DNA from: Tuberibacillus calidus DSM 17572
GTDB taxonomy: Bacteria > Bacillota > Bacilli > Bacillales > Sporolactobacillaceae
Assembly: GCF_000430685.1 (NCBI RefSeq)
Contig: NZ_KE387196.1
Location: 32,583 to 81,006, forward strand
Direction: 5' to 3'
Length of the DNA: 48,424 nt
This document shows, piece by piece, positions 33,349 through 43,284 of this stretch. The position numbers and the translations under genes are program-made. Within the stretch, counting starts at the first letter, position 1, and each line of letters begins with the position of its first letter. Below the pieces are notes generated by a model. It was given only the letters and a program-made list of their open reading frames with translations. It did no database searches and was not told where the DNA came from.

Positions 33349-34505
33349 TGTACAGCCACCTCACTTTGATTAGATTCTAAATCCCGATAAACGTCTAACA
33401 GTACCTTCTCTTGAGTTTCCCAATTATAGGTTTTGGCCATTTTTTTTGCGTTTACTGAATACGCGACCATATCGGTGTCCAACAACCTCTGTATGGTCTG
33501 TGAGAATCCTTCTACAGTCAGCGATTCGGAAATCACGCCACATTGATAGGTTTCAACAATCCGCTTTATTTCTGGCAAGTTGCTGGCAACCACCGGAAGT
33601 CCTGCCATCGCGTATTCAAACAACTTATTCGGAAGGCAATAATAATAATTTAAACAGCTGTTTTCAATGAGACAAATCCCTACATCCGCTGAAACGGTAT
33701 ACGAAAGAATCTCATTTGGGGCGACAGCCGGATGAAAATAAATATTCTTCGTTTCATTGGCAGCCAATTCGATATCTTTTTGCAATGCACCATAGCCCAT
33801 AAAGACGAGGGCGAGATCGGTGCGATTCAATCGTCGAAAAGCTTCCATCAATTTTTTAAGTCCTCTACCCTCTGTAAGCGCCCCCTGATATAATAAAATT
33901 TTTTGGTCCTCTTTTATATCAAATTTTTCTCGAAACCGATTTTCTTTCCTTGGATCATCGTAATAAGGGCAATTCAATACCAATGCCGGCTTGGGTATGT
34001 GATAGCGCTTGGCGTATTCTTCGGCAATGCCGTCACTGACAGTGATGACTTTGTCCACCTTTTTAATCAGATTTTTCTCGAGAAGATAAATTAATGTCTT
34101 TCTCGTTTGTTTGCCCTGTAATTTTTGCGTTTCCGTTTGAAATTCATGGGCATCGTAGACAATTTTTACATCACGCTTTGACTTCCTCTTTAGTGAAACG
34201 GCAATCGGCAATGGCAAAATATCGTTGCAATGAATAATATCGACTTTATTTCGATACAGTTTAACGATCTTTGAGCGCAACTCCATATATTTTACCATTT
34301 GCATGGGAAGACTCTTGGAATATTTCCTCGTTGACAGCTTAATCCGCCGGACAGGAATCCCTTCGATAATTTCTTCCTCCGGGAGATCGCCTTCGTGAAG
34401 CGCGCAGACCGATATTTCATAGCCGGCCTTTTTCAAACTGATACACTCTTTCAATACCCTTGAGTCATTTTTGAAATTGTTTAAGACAATTGATAGAACC
34501 CTCAT
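33345..34505 (-). CDS. Family 4 glycosyltransferase
   Basis: A 386-aa GT-B enzyme, MRVLSIVLNNFKNDSRV, with DIIHCNDILPLP in the acceptor domain and ILLYQGALTEGRGLKKLMEA and LPNKLFEYAMAGLPVVASN in the donor domain. It is related to the other GT4 in this cluster but clearly different. It is coupled to the Wzz gene by a four-base overlap. Confidence 0.88.
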   Translation of the reverse strand: MRVLSIVLNNFKNDSRVLKECISLKKAGYEISVCALHEGDLPEEEIIEGIPVRRIKLSTRKYSKSLPMQMVKYMELRSKIVKLYRNKVDIIHCNDILPLPIAVSLKRKSKRDVKIVYDAHEFQTETQKLQGKQTRKTLIYLLEKNLIKKVDKVITVSDGIAEEYAKRYHIPKPALVLNCPYYDDPRKENRFREKFDIKEDQKILLYQGALTEGRGLKKLMEAFRRLNRTDLALVFMGYGALQKDIELAANETKNIYFHPAVAPNEILSYTVSADVGICLIENSCLNYYYCLPNKLFEYAMAGLPVVASNLPEIKRIVETYQCGVISESLTVEGFSQTIQRLLDTDMVAYSVNAKKMAKTYNWETQEKVLLDVYRDLESNQSEVAVQ

Positions 34506-34516
34506 AAGTTAACCTC

Positions 34517-35872
34517 TTATAAATACTGTGTCACAGTAGACTGCAGCTTTTTCAAAAATGTTTTCAAATTATCATTTAGGGCCATCATAATCATTGTCAA
34601 TATTATAATGGTCACAATCGCAATGTTAAATAGATAGTTACTGAAGCTTGTAATGGCTAAATCCTTCATTGTAATAATCATCCAGGTACAAAAACCAATC
34701 GTAATCGAATTAAACTTCAATTTAAAGATGATAACCTGCAGCAAATAAAGGACGAAAGCCACGATGATCGAAGATAAAACGATGCCGCCAAACCCGAAAT
34801 TCGCGTACATCTCACCCCAAAAAACGGTCGGTGCCGAACGGACAACATCATGTTGATCGGGGTGAATAAAATTCATCACTTCAACGGTCAAGCGATAATG
34901 ATCCCATGGAAAGATGCCTTTCGGATTCGGAAACGATTGAAAGAACAAAAAGGGATGATAATCCGGAAACATTTTTAAGTAAAAATAAGCTGGTGCGATT
35001 TGTCCGGTGAATGCGCGGCTGGCAATGGCCTCTAGCACTTGTGACAGAGGTCTTTCACCAAGCCCCATAATCGTGCGGTACAAGACCGTAAGAATAGCGA
35101 CCGCTGCAACACCAATGAGCATCGCCACCCTTATATTGACGGTTTTCTTCATTGTAATGAGATACACAATGACCAAACCGATCACATACCACACAATAGG
35201 CGCCTTTTGCGTCGTCATCAAGGAAGTAAACGAAGTAAACGCAAACACCAGTAAGAAAAATAGGGTATTAAATACGCTTCGTTTCCTCAAGAACTCTGCG
35301 AAGGCATAGAAACTTAAAAAGAGAGGGATTGAGGAATAGAATAATCTATACCAATGCAAATCCCCTTCCAACTCATTCGTCGCCGCGCTCCTCGCTTTCG
35401 CCAAAGCATCAGCTGAGGCACCGTGCAATTGGGCAAGTAGTGGCACGGTTTGAATTTTAGAGATGTATAAAGCGGTCACAGCAACGCTTGCCAGGAAAAT
35501 GATGACGGAAAAAAGTTTTACTTTACCACTCGTTTTTTCATGAGGATCATACATTTCCTTATAGCTGTTCAAAAAGTCAACTTTCAGAACCTTTCTGATA
35601 AAAAGGAATGTGAGGGCAATAATTAAGAGAGAACCACTGGAAATGACCCACATAAGCAAAATTTGGTTTTGATCATTGACACCGGCCGCAACGCGCTGTG
35701 CGTTCCAAAAGAAATAGAGCGGCAAAATTCCGATATACGCAAACGCCAAATAACACCAAATAAAGATGCTCGGTATCGTTGGGACGAAAAGATTAATATT
35801 TGCTTTGTGAGTGATATATAAAGCCAGTGCAGCGATCACGATAAAATCAAGTACAAATAATAAGGAAACCAT
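34517..35872 (-). CDS. Wzy-like polysaccharide repeat-unit polymerase
   Basis: A 451-aa polytopic membrane protein with about eleven to twelve hydrophobic segments and a large extracellular loop (about 270-340). It fits the O-antigen polymerase type that joins lipid-linked repeat units on the outer face. Sequence motifs are weak in this family, so the call rests on topology and the neighbouring flippase and Wzz. ATG 35872 with GAGGTG upstream is preferred to codons inside the flippase gene. Confidence 0.78.
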   Translation of the reverse strand: MVSLLFVLDFIVIAALALYITHKANINLFVPTIPSIFIWCYLAFAYIGILPLYFFWNAQRVAAGVNDQNQILLMWVISSGSLLIIALTFLFIRKVLKVDFLNSYKEMYDPHEKTSGKVKLFSVIIFLASVAVTALYISKIQTVPLLAQLHGASADALAKARSAATNELEGDLHWYRLFYSSIPLFLSFYAFAEFLRKRSVFNTLFFLLVFAFTSFTSLMTTQKAPIVWYVIGLVIVYLITMKKTVNIRVAMLIGVAAVAILTVLYRTIMGLGERPLSQVLEAIASRAFTGQIAPAYFYLKMFPDYHPFLFFQSFPNPKGIFPWDHYRLTVEVMNFIHPDQHDVVRSAPTVFWGEMYANFGFGGIVLSSIIVAFVLYLLQVIIFKLKFNSITIGFCTWMIITMKDLAITSFSNYLFNIAIVTIIILTMIMMALNDNLKTFLKKLQSTVTQYL

Positions 35873-35901
35873 GGTTCTCACCTCAAAAATTGCGCAATGG
35901 A

Positions 35902-37143
35902 TTAAGCCGTTTTCTTTCCTATTAATACTTTTAAACAATGAAAAACAATGAACATGATGTTAATGAGGTAATACGCCCCCATCGCCAGAGAAAAAGCCAA
36001 AATGGTTTCTCTCGCGTTGCTGTGGAAAATCCAGAAAATAGCCGCGATTAAAGCCAATTGAAAAAAGTGAAGACCCAATGTCATTTCTTGTCTGTTAATC
36101 AGTTCCCAATAATTAATCGGCGCTTTAATAAAACGAAAAACAAACCATGGAATGAGCAGAACCAAATAAGTCGCCGCTTCATGAAAATTCTTTCCTAAAA
36201 AGATTTTGATGATCGGATTTCCTAGGAAATAGAGGAAAATCGCACCGACAACCGCCAAACCGCTTAAAGCCGCAATCGTCTTAAGCGTAATCGACGCCGC
36301 GTTGCCTTTTTCATTCAGCTCCTTCGCTGCCCGTTCATAATACACCTGGCTCATCGATTGCTGCATCAACGACATCGGCATATTGACTAACCTTTGAACG
36401 ACGGAATAATAACCTACTACAGCCGCGTTAAAAAACAAGCCCAATAATAACATCGGCGCTTGCGCCGCAAGGGTGTTGGCAAATGTCGCCGGCGTCAAAA
36501 ACAAAGGAAACTTTTTATATTCTTTCATATAATGGCCCAATAACTTTTTCTTGAATTTCGTAATGTCAATTTTTGATCTCGTAACTAAATTAATGGTCGT
36601 AAAGATCTTGCTCAACATATATGCGGCTATTAATGAAAAAACTGATGGACTGAGCCATCCGAATAAAATCATTAATGGCCTGTTGATCAATTGTTCCCAT
36701 ACATTATTCTTGGAAACCAATCCATACTGTCTTGTGCGGGAATACCAGGACAAATAAATCGGTTTAATGGCTGTGAGAAAAATGAGCAACGGCAACAGCC
36801 AAGCCGCATATTCCGGTGCATGAAAATACTTCGCGATTTCGTTATGAAAAAACAACGTCAAAATGTAGTAGAGGAAAGTTACTCCAAGCAAGATATAAAC
36901 GGATAACCTTACTATGGAAGTTGCCGAGATATCCTTTTTCGGCAGCACAATGGACATTTCGTACCGTAAAGTGGAAACCGCACCGAGCGTTAATATGAGA
37001 GCGAGCATGGCTTGATAGCTTCCGTAAGCCTCCGGGCTGTAGATTCGGGTAATGATCGGAAGGGTAATGACGGTCAAAATGTTTACCAAAACCATGCCGC
37101 TCATAACTTTTCCTATATCTAACAAATAATTGTTAATACGCAT
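35902..37143 (-). CDS. Wzx-like polysaccharide flippase
   Basis: A 413-aa membrane protein of the MOP/PST family with about twelve segments. It would flip the undecaprenyl-linked repeat unit across the membrane before Wzy acts. ATG 37143 has AGGTG upstream. It lies between the UDP-HexNAc dehydrogenase and the polymerase genes. Confidence 0.85.
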   Translation of the reverse strand: MRINNYLLDIGKVMSGMVLVNILTVITLPIITRIYSPEAYGSYQAMLALILTLGAVSTLRYEMSIVLPKKDISATSIVRLSVYILLGVTFLYYILTLFFHNEIAKYFHAPEYAAWLLPLLIFLTAIKPIYLSWYSRTRQYGLVSKNNVWEQLINRPLMILFGWLSPSVFSLIAAYMLSKIFTTINLVTRSKIDITKFKKKLLGHYMKEYKKFPLFLTPATFANTLAAQAPMLLLGLFFNAAVVGYYSVVQRLVNMPMSLMQQSMSQVYYERAAKELNEKGNAASITLKTIAALSGLAVVGAIFLYFLGNPIIKIFLGKNFHEAATYLVLLIPWFVFRFIKAPINYWELINRQEMTLGLHFFQLALIAAIFWIFHSNARETILAFSLAMGAYYLINIMFIVFHCLKVLIGKKTA

Positions 37144-37158
37144 TAAAAACACCTGTAA

Positions 37159-38475
37159 TTATAAACGGTGATATTTTTTGGATACTACTTTTCCTCTAGG
37201 TATGGCGTTTCTTGTATCAAAAATAACTTTTGCATATTTTTGAACCATATCATAGTCAAAATCAGAATGATCCGTACCGATCAAAACCAAGTCTGCGCTT
37301 TCGACAGCCTCCTGTGTCAGTGCACATGTTTCAACTAATTGACCGTTCAACTTAAAGGTTTTGACATAAGGATCCGCAACAACCCATTCGGCTCCAGCAT
37401 TGCTTAACAATGTTAGAATGTCCAATATTGGCGATTCACGAACATCGTCAATATCTCTTTTATAAGCGACACCGAGAACCAACACTTTAGAACCGTTCAG
37501 CGGTTTTTTCTCTTCATTCAGTATTTGCATGCAGCGGTTCACAACGAACTCAGGCATACTATTATTGATCTCGCCGGAAAGTTCAATTAAACGGGTATGG
37601 TAGTTATATTCGCGGGCTTTCCACGTTAAGTAGAATGGGTCAATCGGAATGCAGTGGCCGCCAAGTCCGGGACCGGGATAGAAAGGCATAAATCCATAAG
37701 GCTTGGTTGCAGCCGCATCAATAACTTCCCAAACATCAATACCCATTTTATTGCAAAGAATGGCCATTTCATTGGCTAAAGCAATATTGATATGCCTAAA
37801 TGTATTTTCATGGATTTTTTCCATCTCGGCTACGGCTGGAGAAGACACCTCATATACATCACTTTCAAGCACGCTTGAATAGAGCTTTGCTGCTACCTTG
37901 GTACATTTTTTCGTGACGCCTCCGACCACTTTCGGGGTATTTTTTGTTTTAAATTGTTTATTACCGGGGTCAACGCGTTCTGGGGAATAGGCAAGGAAGA
38001 AATCCTCCCCGCAAACTAGACCGGTAGATTCCAATTTAGGCTTAACAATTTCCTCCGTAGTCCCCGGGTAGGTCGTGCTTTCCAAAACAACAAGCATGCC
38101 TTTGTGGAGATATTTCGCAATTTCACTTGCGGAGTTTTCGACATAGGATGTATCGGGTTGTTGATAAATATCCAAAGGTGTCGGCACACAAATAGCCACC
38201 GCGTCAACATCCTTGATAAAGGAATAATCCGTTGTTGCCGTCAACCTCTTTGTTTTTACGAGTTCGGATAGCTCTTCATTAATAACGTCACCAATGTAGT
38301 TGACGCCTTCATTGACCAACTTCACTTTTTCTTCTTGCACATCAAAACCGATGACTTTAAAGCCTGCTTTGGCCTTTTCAACTGCTAGTGGCAGGCCCAC
38401 ATAGCCCAAACCAACAACACCAACTGTTGCTTGTTTCGATTCAATTTTGTTTAACAGTTCCTCATAAACACCCAT
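37159..38475 (-). CDS. UDP-N-acetylhexosamine 6-dehydrogenase (WbpA/WecC type)
   Basis: A 438-aa sugar-nucleotide dehydrogenase. Rossmann motif VGVVGLGYVGLPLA, catalytic cysteine in PGPGLGGHCIPIDPFY, and the C-terminal KRDIDDVRESPILDIL. The GGHCIPIDP form is typical of UDP-GlcNAc/ManNAc dehydrogenases rather than UDP-glucose dehydrogenase. ATG 38475 follows AGGAGG. It would open the pathway to an acetamido uronic acid with the adjacent Gfo-type gene. Confidence 0.9.
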   Translation of the reverse strand: MGVYEELLNKIESKQATVGVVGLGYVGLPLAVEKAKAGFKVIGFDVQEEKVKLVNEGVNYIGDVINEELSELVKTKRLTATTDYSFIKDVDAVAICVPTPLDIYQQPDTSYVENSASEIAKYLHKGMLVVLESTTYPGTTEEIVKPKLESTGLVCGEDFFLAYSPERVDPGNKQFKTKNTPKVVGGVTKKCTKVAAKLYSSVLESDVYEVSSPAVAEMEKIHENTFRHINIALANEMAILCNKMGIDVWEVIDAAATKPYGFMPFYPGPGLGGHCIPIDPFYLTWKAREYNYHTRLIELSGEINNSMPEFVVNRCMQILNEEKKPLNGSKVLVLGVAYKRDIDDVRESPILDILTLLSNAGAEWVVADPYVKTFKLNGQLVETCALTQEAVESADLVLIGTDHSDFDYDMVQKYAKVIFDTRNAIPRGKVVSKKYHRL

Positions 38476-38492
38476 CAATGATATCCTCCTAT

Positions 38493-39509
38493 TCAACCCA
38501 ATTTAACAGGTTGATTTCTTTCAGCAGATTCGTAAAGTGCGAGAACCAAAGCTAAGGCATTCTTCCCATCAACACCTGACACAATTGGTTCCCTGTCTTC
38601 TTTTATAGCATTAACCATATCTTGAATAATCCATTTGTGCCCAGGTTGCCCAAAGGGATCATTTTCTATTTCCTTAATGATTGCTTGCGTTTCTTCGACA
38701 CTCATCGACTCAATATCCCAATGCGCTATATTATTCGCAGTGCGTCCGCTTATTTTAACTGTACCTGATTCACCAAAAACACTAAAGGACTCTTCGAAAT
38801 TTTTGGGATAAATGGTTGTCGCCGCCTCGATGACACCAAGTGCACCGTTTTTAAAACGAACCACTCCGACGGAAACGTCCTCCGCTTCAATATTTCGCAA
38901 ACGCGTTGCTTGCATGCTGTAGACTTCTTCAATATCCCCTACAATCCATAACAAGAGGTCAAGGTTGTGGATCGCCTGATTCATAAGTACGCCGCCATCT
39001 AACGCTTTTGTCCCCCGCCATGGCGCTTGATCATAGTAGGCTTGGTTTCGATTCCAGCGCACGGTTGCATTAGCGTGGCTTAATTTACCAAACCTGCCCT
39101 CATCCATGGCTTGCTTTAGCTTCATGATGGCCGGACGGAATCGGTTGGGATGAACCACCGATAATTTCACACCATTTTCTTTACAAGCTTTTATAATTAA
39201 ATCCGCATCCTCAAGGGTTAACGCAATCGGTTTTTCAACAATCACATGTTTTTTCGCCTGTGCAGCTTTAACGGCTAAAGGAGCATGAAGACCGCTTGGC
39301 GTGCATATACAAATAACATCAATGCGACAATCTTTTAACATTTCATCATAGTCTTGATACGCTTCAACATGATATTGTTCGGTGAAAGGCACCATCGCTT
39401 CCGGAATCTTATCACAAACAGCGATAAGATTGGCCTCTTCTGTTGCGGCAATTTGTTCAGCGTGCTTTTTTGCGATATGACCGCATCCGATAATGGCGAA
39501 GTTAATCAT
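38493..39509 (-). CDS. Gfo/Idh/MocA oxidoreductase (WbpB/WlbA-like)
   Basis: A 338-aa NAD-dependent oxidoreductase with NFAIIGCGHIAKKHAEQI at the N-terminus, the EKPIAL motif and the family's central GGVLMNQAIHNLDLLLW. WlbA-type members oxidise C3 of UDP-GlcNAc-uronic acid, using the product of the next gene. The pairing with a WbpA-type dehydrogenase, 17 nt apart, supports this. Confidence 0.88.
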   Translation of the reverse strand: MINFAIIGCGHIAKKHAEQIAATEEANLIAVCDKIPEAMVPFTEQYHVEAYQDYDEMLKDCRIDVICICTPSGLHAPLAVKAAQAKKHVIVEKPIALTLEDADLIIKACKENGVKLSVVHPNRFRPAIMKLKQAMDEGRFGKLSHANATVRWNRNQAYYDQAPWRGTKALDGGVLMNQAIHNLDLLLWIVGDIEEVYSMQATRLRNIEAEDVSVGVVRFKNGALGVIEAATTIYPKNFEESFSVFGESGTVKISGRTANNIAHWDIESMSVEETQAIIKEIENDPFGQPGHKWIIQDMVNAIKEDREPIVSGVDGKNALALVLALYESAERNQPVKLG

Positions 39510-39618
39510 ACGAAAGAACTCCTTTTTTTAACATCAAAATAAAATCCTGTACCATTATAACTCAATACCTGTCCAAATGCTATTTCATAAGAATAACTAT
39601 TTCTTTACAATACGGGAG

Positions 39619-40680
39619 TTACAAGATGGCATTAATAGCATTCCGGACGGCCGCATCATATTGATCGGTGAGGGGAGCGAGAATCGTCTGCAATTCTTTC
39701 TTCACCTCATCCCTCTTTTCCATCTGTTCTACTAAAAGTTCGAGCAATTGATCCTCCCGCCAGTGATCATGGACCGTACCAATTAGCGGTTGATGACAGA
39801 GCTTTGCCATCGCTTCTACTTTAGGGTCATAAGACAGGGCAACATAGGGGATGCCGCCTGCCGCCGCAAAGATCAATGCATGGAGGCGCATGCCAAGGAC
39901 CACACCACATTTTTGAATGATTGCCATTTTGTTGCGAAAGGTTAAAGTCGGCGAAATGACCGTCGCACTGTCTGATAACCGCTCGGCCGCCTGAAGAGAA
40001 ATAGTGAAGTCTTCTCCTTCATGCATCGGCACAAACACGACAGAGTATCCCATGGCTTCGCATTTTTGCAAAACCCTAACTATTTTATCCAAATAATCTT
40101 GCTGGCTCGGCCATTGACGAATCGAAACGGCAATGGTCTTTCTGTTTTTTTCCTCATCGATTTCGGGAGAAAAATGGCCGCCCATCGCGAGGACAGGATC
40201 CGGGATGACATCGATCTTTTGTTTGATACCCATTTGGCGCAATGTTTTTTTCGACGCCTCATCCCTTACTGAAATATAACGCGCTTTGGAGATGATAAAC
40301 GCAGCAAGCCGCCGGATGTAGGCATGACGAATCGGACCGATACCTTGTGAAAAAACAATAAATGGCTTCCTTTGAAACCATGCCATTGCCATGATGCCTG
40401 TATAATATGGCACACTCTTCCAACCCGTTTCATCTTGCAAGAGACTTCCGCCCCCTGAAATTAACCCATCGGAAATCTTTAGCGCTTCCCATATTTTTTT
40501 ATAGTTCCAACGATTCACAGCATCAACGTTTAATTCTTTTTTCGTTCTTTCGGGTTGATTGGACAATACAATAAAATCTATGTTTTTATCATGACTTTGA
40601 AAACCTTTTATAATCGAATAAAGAATCGCTTCATCACCGGCATTGCCAAAGCCATAATAACCCGAAATGACTAATTTCAT
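39619..40680 (-). CDS. csaB: Polysaccharide pyruvyl transferase CsaB
   Basis: A 353-aa enzyme that adds pyruvate ketals to the secondary cell-wall polymer, making the ligand for SLH domains. It starts MKLVISGYYGFGNAGDEAIL and contains GLISGGGSLLQDETG and LGMRLHALIFAAAGGIPYVALSYDPK (quoted in part: GMRLHALIF), typical of CsaB. ATG 40680 with AGAGGG upstream is preferred to codons inside the flippase gene. An SLH protein and SecA2 are encoded nearby. Confidence 0.93.
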   Translation of the reverse strand: MKLVISGYYGFGNAGDEAILYSIIKGFQSHDKNIDFIVLSNQPERTKKELNVDAVNRWNYKKIWEALKISDGLISGGGSLLQDETGWKSVPYYTGIMAMAWFQRKPFIVFSQGIGPIRHAYIRRLAAFIISKARYISVRDEASKKTLRQMGIKQKIDVIPDPVLAMGGHFSPEIDEEKNRKTIAVSIRQWPSQQDYLDKIVRVLQKCEAMGYSVVFVPMHEGEDFTISLQAAERLSDSATVISPTLTFRNKMAIIQKCGVVLGMRLHALIFAAAGGIPYVALSYDPKVEAMAKLCHQPLIGTVHDHWREDQLLELLVEQMEKRDEVKKELQTILAPLTDQYDAAVRNAINAIL

Positions 40681-40699
40681 CGAAACCCTCTTTTCGGAT

Positions 40700-42268
40700 T
40701 CATTTTCGAACAACTTTTTCAAACATCACACCGATTAGCGGGAGCTTGCGCAGTTGACTGGCGCCCATAAATATCAAAATGATACCAAGATAAACACCGG
40801 CTCCAACGAACGCCGTAAGTAATACGTATACTAGCGAAAACATTCTTGACCATGTGGCAACATGAAAATAATAAGTCGGGATGCCAACCACCATTCCCAT
40901 TACCAAGCCGGCTCCAATATAGATAATTTTTGATTTTGTCAACATCGAAACCGGGTACTTTCCCCTTATGAGATATAAGTTAAAGAAAGAAATTAAACAA
41001 AAAATGATGAGGGTGGATAATGCCGCACCTATTAATCCCCATACCGAAACAAACAGAAAGTTTAATGCGGCTTTTAAAACCGCGGCGAGCAATATGATTT
41101 TTGCCGATTGAATTTGCAAATTCATTCCGGCCAAAATCCCGGTATCAAGCACCGCCACTGCATTAAAGAATGATGTGAAACCAAGCAGGGCAATAATACT
41201 GCTCCCCCTTAAATCGCCAAACAAAGCCATGTTTAGTGGCATCGCCAGACACATCACACCAATAGCCGCCGGCCAAGAAATCATCACATTCAGCCCGCGG
41301 GCTTTTTCTATAAGTTGTATATTTTTTGCATGGTTTTTTAGCGCAATGGAAGCGCTAATGGCGGGAACCATTGGCAAAACAAGCGATGTCGAAAACACCG
41401 TCGCAATTTGGACAAGCGCAAGTCCGCGTCCATACACGCCGTACCAATCGCTTATATGACTTAATCCGTATACTTTTAAAGCCGTCGGTATCGACAGCGA
41501 ATCCACCAAATTAAGTAAAGCCATCATTAACGATCCAACGGCAATTGGTATTGACAGCCTAAGGATTTTTATTACCCCACTTTTAAATTGCTGAAAATCG
41601 TATGTGTATCGCTTTTCTCCAAACTCGGACCTTTTCCCAATAAAACGGGCATAATGCCAGCGCAGATAAACCAGTGAGCTAAGCGCGCCGATCACTGAAC
41701 TTCCCATAACCCCTGCAGCAATCTTGGAGGAAGGGAAGCCTTTATTTACAAAGACATAAGCCAAGATTAATATGAATGCCACGCGAACAAATTGTTCAAT
41801 AACTTGAGAAAAAGCCGTGGGGCGCATATCGTTGAACCCTTGAAAAAACCCGCGGTAGACGGACATATACGGTGCCACAAGCAATGTGAAAGACACCATA
41901 ATAATCGACCATAAAGACGAACGCCCGCCGAGAACAGCGGATAGCGGAACCGAAAACACGTTCAAAAAGATAAAACCGATCAAACCAAATGAAAAAGTTA
42001 AAACCGTTGATGTTCTGTATATATTTGTTATACTGTCCAACTCGTTTTTTGCCAGCGCTTCTGAGATGAGCTTGGAAATGGCAAGCGGTATCCCAGCTAC
42101 GGACAATGTCAAAATAACCATATAAATAGGGAAAACAAGGGTAAAAATACCGAGCACTTCATCACCGGCAATGTTTTGTAAAGGGATGCGGAATAAACTC
42201 CCTAAAACCTTTGAAAGAAACGTTGCGGCGGTAATGAAGAAGGCGCCTTTTAGAAAACTTTGTTTCAT
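40700..42268 (-). CDS. MurJ/SpoVB-like lipid-linked polysaccharide flippase
   Basis: A 522-aa polytopic protein of the MOP family with fourteen hydrophobic segments, beginning KGAFFITAATFLSKVLGSLFR (in part). SpoVB-like members transport lipid-linked wall precursors. Its ATG overlaps the stop of the tagA-like gene (TAATG). It is the second flippase of the cluster, so two polymers or two stages may be served. Confidence 0.88.
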   Translation of the reverse strand: MKQSFLKGAFFITAATFLSKVLGSLFRIPLQNIAGDEVLGIFTLVFPIYMVILTLSVAGIPLAISKLISEALAKNELDSITNIYRTSTVLTFSFGLIGFIFLNVFSVPLSAVLGGRSSLWSIIMVSFTLLVAPYMSVYRGFFQGFNDMRPTAFSQVIEQFVRVAFILILAYVFVNKGFPSSKIAAGVMGSSVIGALSSLVYLRWHYARFIGKRSEFGEKRYTYDFQQFKSGVIKILRLSIPIAVGSLMMALLNLVDSLSIPTALKVYGLSHISDWYGVYGRGLALVQIATVFSTSLVLPMVPAISASIALKNHAKNIQLIEKARGLNVMISWPAAIGVMCLAMPLNMALFGDLRGSSIIALLGFTSFFNAVAVLDTGILAGMNLQIQSAKIILLAAVLKAALNFLFVSVWGLIGAALSTLIIFCLISFFNLYLIRGKYPVSMLTKSKIIYIGAGLVMGMVVGIPTYYFHVATWSRMFSLVYVLLTAFVGAGVYLGIILIFMGASQLRKLPLIGVMFEKVVRK

Positions 42269-43005
42269 TATGACTTACCTTTAACTTTCTGCCGGATGAC
42301 GTGATACGCAAACAAAGGAAGAGCAATCATGCGCTTCCCTCTAGTTGGTTTCTGCAGAAATCGGTACAGCCACTCGGCGCTAAGCCTTTGCCAGCTCTCC
42401 GGGGCCCTTTTGGCCACACCTGCCAATATATCGATGGTTCCGCCCACCCCTATAAAAATGCCTTTATCGAAATGATGGAAGTTTTGATAAATCCACTCTT
42501 CTTGACGTGGAAAACCCATGCCAACGAAAATAAGGTCTGGTTTGGCAGACTTCACTTCATTAATAACTTCCTTGTCATTTAAATCGATGTAGCCGTGATG
42601 ACAGCCAACAAGCTTTAAGTCAGGAAATCTTTTCTTTATGTAATTTTTGGCTCGTTCCAATACCTCATCCTTTGCGCCTAAAAGATACACTTTTAGTTCT
42701 TCCTCATTCGCTACTTCCAATAAATTTAGCACCGTATCCACACCCGTCACTCTTTCGCTGATGGGCTGCTTGAGCAACTTCGATGCTTTAACAATGCCAA
42801 TCCCGTCTGGAGTGATATAGTCGGATTGAGATAAGATTTCTTTGTATCGCGGATGACGCAAGGCGTACATAATGATTTCCGGATTGCCTGTTACAACGAA
42901 CACTTTATCTTCATTTTTTATATGTTTTTTTAATTGCTCGATCATTTGACACATCGTCACGTTGTCAAAATCTATGCCTAAAATGTTTACTTTCGGAAAA
43001 GGCAT
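42268..43005 (-). CDS. tagA: WecG/TagA/CpsF family N-acetylmannosaminyltransferase
   Basis: A 245-aa enzyme that adds ManNAc (or ManNAc-uronic acid) to the GlcNAc primer made by TagO. Motifs: NILGIDFDNVTM, VTGNPEIIMYA, TPDGIGIVKASK, VGMGFPRQEEWI and GVGGTIDILAG. It is the first gene of the flippase-csaB unit and coupled to the flippase by TAATG. Confidence 0.92.
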   Translation of the reverse strand: MPFPKVNILGIDFDNVTMCQMIEQLKKHIKNEDKVFVVTGNPEIIMYALRHPRYKEILSQSDYITPDGIGIVKASKLLKQPISERVTGVDTVLNLLEVANEEELKVYLLGAKDEVLERAKNYIKKRFPDLKLVGCHHGYIDLNDKEVINEVKSAKPDLIFVGMGFPRQEEWIYQNFHHFDKGIFIGVGGTIDILAGVAKRAPESWQRLSAEWLYRFLQKPTRGKRMIALPLFAYHVIRQKVKGKS

Positions 43006-43232
43006 TGAACCACCAACTTATTAATTGCATTTATGAATAGCTTTTTTACTTTTAAATATACCACATTGAAAACAATGCTGAAAGATGTAACATTATGTCA
43101 TGTCAATTTCTGATATTTCCTAATCTTGGTCGCAAAAGAAAAACACATCAAACTCAGTATATGTCGAAAACAGCCGCATTTATAACATTGCCTTCAGACG
43201 TAGCCAAAAATGAGAAAGGATCATCCATTAAA

Positions 43233-43276
43233 ATACCGCATCGCCGACTTCTTATACCTCCATCGGGATGCGGTAT
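43233..43276 (-). terminator. Terminator of the SLH-glucosaminidase gene
   Basis: ATACCGCATC/GATGCGGTAT ten-base stem followed by TTTT on the minus strand, just past the stop at 43285. Confidence 0.75.
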
Positions 43277-43284
43277 CTTTCACT

